From assembly GCA_035536935.1 (NCBI GenBank), contig DATLNC010000192.1, positions 1 to 15,591 of the forward strand: 15,591 nucleotides of DNA. The letters run 5' to 3'. The stretch is from DATMER01 sp035536935. GTDB taxonomy: Bacteria; Acidobacteriota; Thermoanaerobaculia; Multivoradales; UBA5704. The number at the start of each line of letters is the position of its first letter. Position 1 is the first letter of the stretch. Both the position numbers and the translations under genes were made by a program. Of the stretch, positions 10,879 to 15,591 are shown piece by piece. The notes beneath the pieces are model-generated. The model was not told the origin of the DNA, searched no databases, and saw only the letters and a program-made list of their open reading frames with translations.

Positions 10879-12645
10879 TTACATCACGTGCCTCTCTACG
10901 GCCGGCCGGGACGAGATTACCAGGTTCTCCTCCTCCGCCTCGGACAGTCCCAGCTCCTTGATCTTCCTGTACCAGGTGGTCCGGGAGACGCCGAGCAGCT
11001 CCATGGCGCAACCCGCGTCCCCTCCGGCCGCGGCCAAGGCCACGGAGAAGGCCTCGCGCTCGGCCTGGTGAACGGCCTCCTCCAGAGTCAGGAGCGGCGG
11101 CCGCTCCAGGCGGGTACCGCGCACCCGCTCCGAAAGGTGCTGGAGGTCCAGGGGCTCGCCCGGCTCCAGGAGCAGCGACGCCTTGGCGATCTCGTTCTGC
11201 AGCTCGCGCACGTTGCCCGGCCACGAGTAGCCGACCAGGGCGCCGAGAGCGGTCCGGCTGATGCCCGGGCTCGACAGGCCGTTGCGCTCCAGCTCGCGGT
11301 GGAAGAAGCGGGCGGCGAGGGATGGGATCTCCTCCCGCCGCGCGCGCAACGGCGGCAGCGTCACCTGGAAAGCTGCGAGGCGGTGGAACAGGTCGCGGCG
11401 GAAGCCCCCCTCCTCCACCAGGGACTCCAGCTCGCGGTTGGTCGCGGCCACGAAGCGGACGTCCACCTGCACCGGCGCCCGGCCGCCGACCCGGTAGACG
11501 CTGGTGCCCTCCAGGACCCGCAGCACCTTGGCCTGGGTCTCGGGGGCCATGTCGCCGATCTCGTCGAGGAAAAGCGTGCCGCCGCTGGCCCGCTCCAGCA
11601 GCCCGGGCCGCGCCTCGACTCCGGTCGCCACGCCGCGCTCGATGCCGAACAGCTCGGCTTCCAGAAGCTCCCGCGGAAGGGCCGCGCAGTTGAGGGCGAG
11701 GAACGGGCCCGAAGCGCGGCGGGACCGGGCGTGGACCCAGCGCGCCAGCACCTCCTTGCCCGAGCCCGACTCGCCCAGGATCAGGACCGGAACGTCCCCG
11801 CGCGCCACCTTGCCCGCCGAGCGGTAGATGCGGGACATCTCAATTCCCAAGCCAGGAGGCGGAGGCACAGGCTCGGCTTTTACCGGGGCCTCGGCAGGAC
11901 GGGAGCGCTTCGTCCGTACCGCGAGCATCTCGAGGGTGAGACGGAAAAGGGGTGTGAGCCGGCCCAGCTCCGCCGTGGACTGCGCCCGGATTCGCAGCTT
12001 CCAGCCGTCGGGACCCTGAACCTCCAGGCTGGCCACCGGCCTGGGGAAGAGCTCCGTGGTAGAGGCGGCGGCAACCACGGCCTCTCCGGACGGACCTTCG
12101 CGCAGGAATTCGACCCGGCCCAGAGACAGATCCTCCAGCCAACGCTGAGCCAGAGCGGAAGCGGCCCCGGCCGGAGTCGACTGGCCCGCGGCGAGCGCGG
12201 GCAGCTCCTCCTCCAGAGCCTCAGATAGACGGTCCAGCGGGTCATAGCTCCGGGTAGAGCGGGGGCGCTCAGGGCGCTCGGCCGGCGTGGCATCCCCGGG
12301 CGGGGGCTCCAGCAGGATGCGCTCCCGCGTGGCGTCCGCCGGCTGGAGGATCGCCTGAACCGGGCCGAACGCAATCACCGCGAACTGGGAGACGACCGAC
12401 TCCTGGATCTGCCGGCCGCCCAGCCAGGTGCCGTTCTTGGAGCCGAGGTCGGACAGCACGGCGCCGCCGTCCGCGAGCACCCGGATCGCGGCGTGCCGGC
12501 GCGAGATCCCGGGCGTTTCCAGCCGGATGTCCACCTCGGCCACGGAGCCGATCACGTGCTCGCCCAGGGAAAGCGGAAACCGCCGAACCAGGGAACCATC
12601 TTCCGAGAGGATCTTCAGGACGTAGAGAGGATCGCTGGCGCTCAT
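10879..12645 (-). CDS. FHA domain / sigma-54-type AAA+ / Fis-HTH transcriptional regulator
   Basis: Regulator of 588 aa resembling bacterial enhancer-binding proteins. An N-terminal FHA domain (about 10-100) has SRRHAAI (48-54), DLGSKNGTWLGG (66-77) and an atypical GS in place of the usual GR near residue 33; FHA domains bind phosphothreonine, so a Ser/Thr kinase signal is likely. A poorly conserved region (about 130-245) may be GAF-like. The AAA+ domain (about 265-490) has Walker A GESGSGKE (291-298), Walker B GGTLFLDEIGD (355-365), sensor I ATNRE (401-405), arginine-finger region FRRDLFHRL (415-423), and WPGNVRELQNE (475-485). The sigma-54-contacting GAFTGA loop reads GVATGV (338-343), losing the aromatic residue. 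The C-terminal Fis-like HTH (about 522-565) ends in GVSRTTWYRKIKELG. No clear ribosome site precedes the ATG at 12645. It lies 34 nt after the recombinase gene. ATPase function is likely; sigma-54 activation needs proof. Confidence 0.93.
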   Translation of the reverse strand: MSASDPLYVLKILSEDGSLVRRFPLSLGEHVIGSVAEVDIRLETPGISRRHAAIRVLADGGAVLSDLGSKNGTWLGGRQIQESVVSQFAVIAFGPVQAILQPADATRERILLEPPPGDATPAERPERPRSTRSYDPLDRLSEALEEELPALAAGQSTPAGAASALAQRWLEDLSLGRVEFLREGPSGEAVVAAASTTELFPRPVASLEVQGPDGWKLRIRAQSTAELGRLTPLFRLTLEMLAVRTKRSRPAEAPVKAEPVPPPPGLGIEMSRIYRSAGKVARGDVPVLILGESGSGKEVLARWVHARSRRASGPFLALNCAALPRELLEAELFGIERGVATGVEARPGLLERASGGTLFLDEIGDMAPETQAKVLRVLEGTSVYRVGGRAPVQVDVRFVAATNRELESLVEEGGFRRDLFHRLAAFQVTLPPLRARREEIPSLAARFFHRELERNGLSSPGISRTALGALVGYSWPGNVRELQNEIAKASLLLEPGEPLDLQHLSERVRGTRLERPPLLTLEEAVHQAEREAFSVALAAAGGDAGCAMELLGVSRTTWYRKIKELGLSEAEEENLVISSRPAVERHVM

Positions 12646-12679
12646 GCACAGGAGTGCGCCCCGGGGCGAAATGATTTCG

Positions 12680-13594
12680 CTATGACCTTGGATGAAACCG
12701 GTCGTAGAGCGTCTTCAAGCGTTCCTGGTGGATGTGCGTGTAGATCTGCGTGGTGGAGATGTCGGCGTGCCCCAGCATGGTCTGGACCGCCCGCAGATCG
12801 GCGCCATGCTCCAGCAGATGGGTGGCAAAGCTGTGGCGGAGCACGTGGGGAGAGAGGCCGCGGATGCCCACCTTCACGCCGTAGGCCTTCAGGTTCTTCC
12901 AGAACCCCATGCGGCTCATGGGCTCGCCGGCGTAGTTCACGAAGACCGTCTGATGGCGCCCCTCGGCCAGCCCGGGACGGATCTCGCGCAGGTAACGCTT
13001 CACCCAATCCTCCGCCTGCTCCCCCACCGGCACGACGCGCTCCTTGTTCCCTTTGCCGAACGCCACCAGAAAACCCACGTCCAGCCGCAGCTGCGGGAGC
13101 TTCAGCCCTACCAGCTCGCTGACCCTCAGGCCCGTCGCATAGAGCAGCTCGAGCATCGCCCGGTCGCGGAATCCGAGAGCCGTCGTGACATCCGGCGCCG
13201 CGAGCAGATCCTGGACCTGGGTCTCGCTCAACGATTTCGGGAGAGGCCGTCCGAGCTTCGGAGGCGTCAGGTTGACGGCCGGATCGTCGGCCCGCTCGCC
13301 GGTCGTGACCAGGAACCCATAGAAGCCGCGGATCGCGGACAGGGCGCGGCTGATCGAGCGCGGAGAGAGCCCCTGGCGCATGAGGTCGCGCTGATGGGTG
13401 GCGAGAGCGCGAGCGTCCGCGGTGAGGAGATCGTCCCCCTTGCGGACCAGCGCCTCGCCGAAGCGCGCGAGGTCGTTGCGGTAGGCGTCAACGGTATTCT
13501 GAGAGAGCCCGCGCTCGACGGAGAGGCTCTCCAGATAGAGGCGGAGCGTCCGCTTCCACGCAGGTTGGGGAGCAGTCGGTTGGGGGACGGTCAC
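12680..13594 (-). CDS. xerD: Tyrosine recombinase, XerC/XerD family
   Basis: Site-specific recombinase of 304 aa, the size of XerC/XerD, which resolve chromosome dimers at dif sites. The N-terminal SAM-like core-binding domain spans about 12-100 (YLESLSVERGLSQNTVDAY). The catalytic domain spans about 115-300, with Arg157 (TGLRVSEL), Lys181 (GKGNKER), His250 and Arg253 (SPHVLRHSFATHLL), His276 (LGHADIS) and nucleophile Tyr285 (TTQIYTH). All six catalytic residues are present. It starts with GTG at 13594, which shares GTGA with the stop of the synthase-like gene. The reading frame stays open for 133 codons upstream but that part is the synthase in another frame. The xerD symbol reflects the family; XerC cannot be excluded by eye. 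Housekeeping size, no att sites and no phage genes nearby argue against a mobile-element integrase. Confidence 0.93.
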   Translation of the reverse strand: MTVPQPTAPQPAWKRTLRLYLESLSVERGLSQNTVDAYRNDLARFGEALVRKGDDLLTADARALATHQRDLMRQGLSPRSISRALSAIRGFYGFLVTTGERADDPAVNLTPPKLGRPLPKSLSETQVQDLLAAPDVTTALGFRDRAMLELLYATGLRVSELVGLKLPQLRLDVGFLVAFGKGNKERVVPVGEQAEDWVKRYLREIRPGLAEGRHQTVFVNYAGEPMSRMGFWKNLKAYGVKVGIRGLSPHVLRHSFATHLLEHGADLRAVQTMLGHADISTTQIYTHIHQERLKTLYDRFHPRS

Positions 13595-14832
13595 GACTGA
13601 GCGTGCGAGTGGCAGATCTCCAGGATCTCGGCCTCTTCCAGGATGCGCGCCGACTCCTTCGCCTTCTGGAAGATCGCGCGCACCAGCTCGGGATTCTTCT
13701 CGATCCCCCGCTCCTGAAGCCAGTAGACCACGTTCGACTCGCCGCTCATCGGGCCGACCTCGATGAGCTGACGGCTGCCGATCAGGCTCGCCGGCACCGA
13801 CGAGTACACCAGGTCCGCCAGCCACTCCTCGCCCCGGGCCCGCGCCTTGATGATCGCCGCCGCGTGCACGCCCGTGCCCGTGCGGAACGCGTCCTTCCCC
13901 ACCACCGGATAATTGTCCGGCAGCGGCACGCCGGTCTTCTCCGACACGAGCACGCAGTACTCCCGCAGCTTGGAGAGATCGCGGTCGATCCACCCCAGGA
14001 GCTGCATGTTGACCAGCAGCAGGTCGATCCCGCAGTTGCCCACCCGCTCGCCGATGCCCACCGCCGTTCCGTGCAGGCGGTCGGCGCCGGCCTCCGCCGC
14101 GGCCAGCGCGTTGATCACAGCCAGGCCGCGGTCGCGATGGCCGTGCCAGTCCACCTGGACGTCCTCGCCGGTCGCGTCCACCACCTCGCGGATGAAGCGG
14201 ATCACGTTGCGCGCGCCGTTCGGCGTGGCATGACCCACCGTATCGGCCACGCAGACCCGCCGGGCGCCGGCCTCCACCGCCTCCGTATAGAGGCGGCGCA
14301 GATCCTCGGGAGCGGCGCGGGTGGTGTCCTCGGTGACGTACATCACCGGCAACCCTTCCCTGACCGCGAGCTCGACGGCATCGCGCGTCAGGCGGAGCAT
14401 CTTGTCCATCGTCCAGCCCTCGGCGTACTGCCGGACGGGAGAGGAGCCGATGAAGCAGGCCGCCTCGATCGGGACCCCGGTCCTCTGCACGATGTCCGCG
14501 ATCGGCTGAATGTCGGCGGCGACCGTCCGCGCGGCGCAGTTCGGGTAGATCGGCAGCTTGTGCTCCGCGATCTCGCGGGCGAGCCTCTCGACGTCGCGCA
14601 CCACGTGCGGACCCGCGCCGGGCAGGCCGAGGTTGGCCGATTCGATCCCGAGATCGGCCATCAGGTGCAGCATGCGCACCTTGTCCTCGATCGCCGGGTT
14701 CTTTACGGACGGCGACTGCAGACCGTCGCGGAGCGTCTCGTCGTCCAGCTCCACCCTGCCGCGGGCGGGACGAAGCTCCTGGCCCTGGGCGCGGTTCCAG
14801 TCGTAGATGAGATCCGACTCTTTGGGCTGCAT
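13591..14832 (-). CDS. 2-isopropylmalate-synthase-like enzyme (DRE-TIM metallolyase) without regulatory domain
   Basis: Acyl-CoA/2-oxo-acid Claisen condensing enzyme of the LeuA/homocitrate synthase superfamily, 413 aa. The TIM barrel begins at ELDDETLRDGLQSPS (28-42) with the Arg35-Asp36 pair, continues through VCVADTVGHATP (193-204) and the metal motif His230-Gly-His232 in WHGHRDRGLAV (the common version is HxHNDxG), and reaches GIGERVGN (259-266) with Glu262 and Asn266. A LeuA-like linker has YPVVGKDAFRTGTGVHA (308-324) with His323. Usual LeuA1 proteins are near 500-520 aa with a C-terminal leucine-binding domain; here the chain ends at 413, so leucine feedback by that domain is not expected. 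ATG at 14832 follows AGGAGAG by 4 nt; a TTG one codon earlier is less likely. It starts 12 nt after the dehydrogenase gene and overlaps the recombinase gene. Leucine synthesis is the simplest role; another keto-acid elongation is possible. Confidence 0.85.
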   Translation of the reverse strand: MQPKESDLIYDWNRAQGQELRPARGRVELDDETLRDGLQSPSVKNPAIEDKVRMLHLMADLGIESANLGLPGAGPHVVRDVERLAREIAEHKLPIYPNCAARTVAADIQPIADIVQRTGVPIEAACFIGSSPVRQYAEGWTMDKMLRLTRDAVELAVREGLPVMYVTEDTTRAAPEDLRRLYTEAVEAGARRVCVADTVGHATPNGARNVIRFIREVVDATGEDVQVDWHGHRDRGLAVINALAAAEAGADRLHGTAVGIGERVGNCGIDLLLVNMQLLGWIDRDLSKLREYCVLVSEKTGVPLPDNYPVVGKDAFRTGTGVHAAAIIKARARGEEWLADLVYSSVPASLIGSRQLIEVGPMSGESNVVYWLQERGIEKNPELVRAIFQKAKESARILEEAEILEICHSHAQS

Positions 14833-14844
14833 CAAACTCTCCTG

Positions 14845-15591
14845 CTACCTTGCCGCAACTTCGCGGCCGACTGCCCGGGCGATCAGATCGCCCACCTGCG
14901 AGGTGGTGAGCGAGCCGCCCAGGTCGGGAGTGGTCTGCCCCTCGCGGAACGTGCGCGCCATGGCATCCTCCATGGCCTGGGCCGCTCCGGAGTGGCCGAG
15001 ATAATCCAGCATCAGGGCGGACGAAAGGATGGCGCCGGCCGGATTGGCCTTGCCGGTGCCGGCGTACTTGGGCGCCGAGCCGTGGACCGGCTCGAACATC
15101 GAGGTCTGCCCGGGGTGCAGGTTCGCCGAAGCGGCGACTCCCAGACCTCCCTGGAGCGCCGCGCCGAGATCGGTCACGATGTCGCCGAACATGTTGTTCG
15201 TCACCACCACGTCAAAGCTCTGCGGGTTCTTGACCATCTGCATGGTCAGGGCGTCCACGAACAGGTGGCGCGCCTCGATCCGCGGATATTCCGCAGAAAC
15301 TTCGGCGAACACGCGCTGCCACAGATCGTGGCCATAGCGCATCACGTTCGACTTGTCGCTCATGCACACCTCGCGGCGGCCATGGGCCACCGCGTACTCG
15401 AAAGCCGCGCGGATGATGCGCTCCACCCCCTTGCGGGTATGGATCTCCTCCTGCACCGCGATCTCGTCGGACGTGCCGCGCTTGAAGTTGCCGCCTATGT
15501 TCACATAGGCGCCCTCGGTGTTCTCGCGGAAGATGACCATGTCCACGTCCTTCTCCGTCCGGTCCTTCAAGGGACACATCCGGGGGTCGTA
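14845..15591 (-). CDS. Isocitrate/isopropylmalate dehydrogenase family protein, 5' end outside window
   Basis: NAD(P)-dependent beta-decarboxylating dehydrogenase that oxidises and decarboxylates a 2-hydroxy acid. The 248 visible residues lack roughly the first 90-110 of a usual 340-360; the reading frame is open to the right edge. Visible signatures (numbered from the edge) are FRENTEGAY (21-29), with the Arg and Tyr of the substrate site, SDKSNVMRYG (78-87) with the catalytic Lys80, Asp113 in VDAL, the metal Asp pair in FGDIVTD (135-141; Asp137, Asp141), and EPVHGSAPKYAG (167-178). RENTEG with YVNIGG is unlike classical LeuB (RELTGG) and closer to the tartrate/homoisocitrate-dehydrogenase-like branch, so the substrate is not settled; the substrate-defining N-terminal loop is off the window. 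The adjoining synthase-like gene 12 nt downstream suggests the pair act in one pathway, such as leucine synthesis. Confidence 0.86.
   Translation of the reverse strand, partial: YDPRMCPLKDRTEKDVDMVIFRENTEGAYVNIGGNFKRGTSDEIAVQEEIHTRKGVERIIRAAFEYAVAHGRREVCMSDKSNVMRYGHDLWQRVFAEVSAEYPRIEARHLFVDALTMQMVKNPQSFDVVVTNNMFGDIVTDLGAALQGGLGVAASANLHPGQTSMFEPVHGSAPKYAGTGKANPAGAILSSALMLDYLGHSGAAQAMEDAMARTFREGQTTPDLGGSLTTSQVGDLIARAVGREVAAR

Noticed and set aside
10888..12228. A 446-codon plus-strand frame opposite the FHA regulator
   Set aside because: Gln/Arg/Leu-rich with no domain; the regulator on the minus strand carries all AAA+ motifs.
12680..13594. The tyrosine recombinase as the integrase of a mobile element
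   Set aside because: Its length and motifs match XerC/XerD, and there is no tRNA target, flanking repeat, phage or conjugation gene in the window.

Overview
The window is about two-thirds G+C by eye and densely packed with bacterial chromosomal genes. There is no tRNA, rRNA, CRISPR array or insertion sequence that I can see. The content is respiratory complex I genes, a secreted subtilisin-family protease, a membrane-anchored SpoIIE/PP2C phosphatase, an FHA-fused AAA+ regulator, and a synthase plus beta-decarboxylating dehydrogenase pair of the leucine type. This fits a free-living, GC-rich, Gram-negative-type bacterium. An Acidobacteriota-like lineage is my best guess, from the general character of the proteins only; no marker gene here proves it.

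Layout, left to right. Positions 1-2517 (minus) are a NADH:quinone oxidoreductase operon read right to left: nuoB, a fused nuoCD, then nuoI, which runs off the left edge. nuoB is the first gene, so nuoA is not in its usual place, and a CRP-type palindrome lies 41 bp upstream of the nuoB start. Positions 2672-4493 (minus) are a two-component pair, a six-helix membrane histidine kinase followed 1 bp later by a NarL/LuxR-type response regulator. Across a 335 bp divergent gap lies a plus-strand secreted S8 protease (4829-7420) that ends in a strong intrinsic terminator. Next are a degenerate rubrerythrin-like gene (7498-7941, minus) and, divergent from it, a membrane SpoIIE-type phosphatase (8067-10064, plus). 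The phosphatase stop codon overlaps that of a convergent lytic transglycosylase (10061-10789, minus).

Positions 10879-15591 (minus) look like one transcription unit entering from the right edge: an isocitrate/isopropylmalate dehydrogenase family gene (start outside the window), a 2-isopropylmalate-synthase-like gene 12 nt later, a XerC/D tyrosine recombinase that shares a GTGA with it, and after 34 nt a regulator with an FHA domain, a sigma-54-type AAA+ domain and a Fis-like HTH. The FHA-AAA+ protein and the PP2C phosphatase both belong to the world of Ser/Thr phosphorylation signalling, but nothing here links them directly.

I did not find a clear undescribed system. The observations most worth following are the CRP-like site and rearranged gene order of the nuo operon, the rubrerythrin-like protein that has lost two of seven diiron ligands, the GAFTGA loop changed to GVATGV in the FHA regulator, and the mixed NADP/NAD signature in the partial dehydrogenase.
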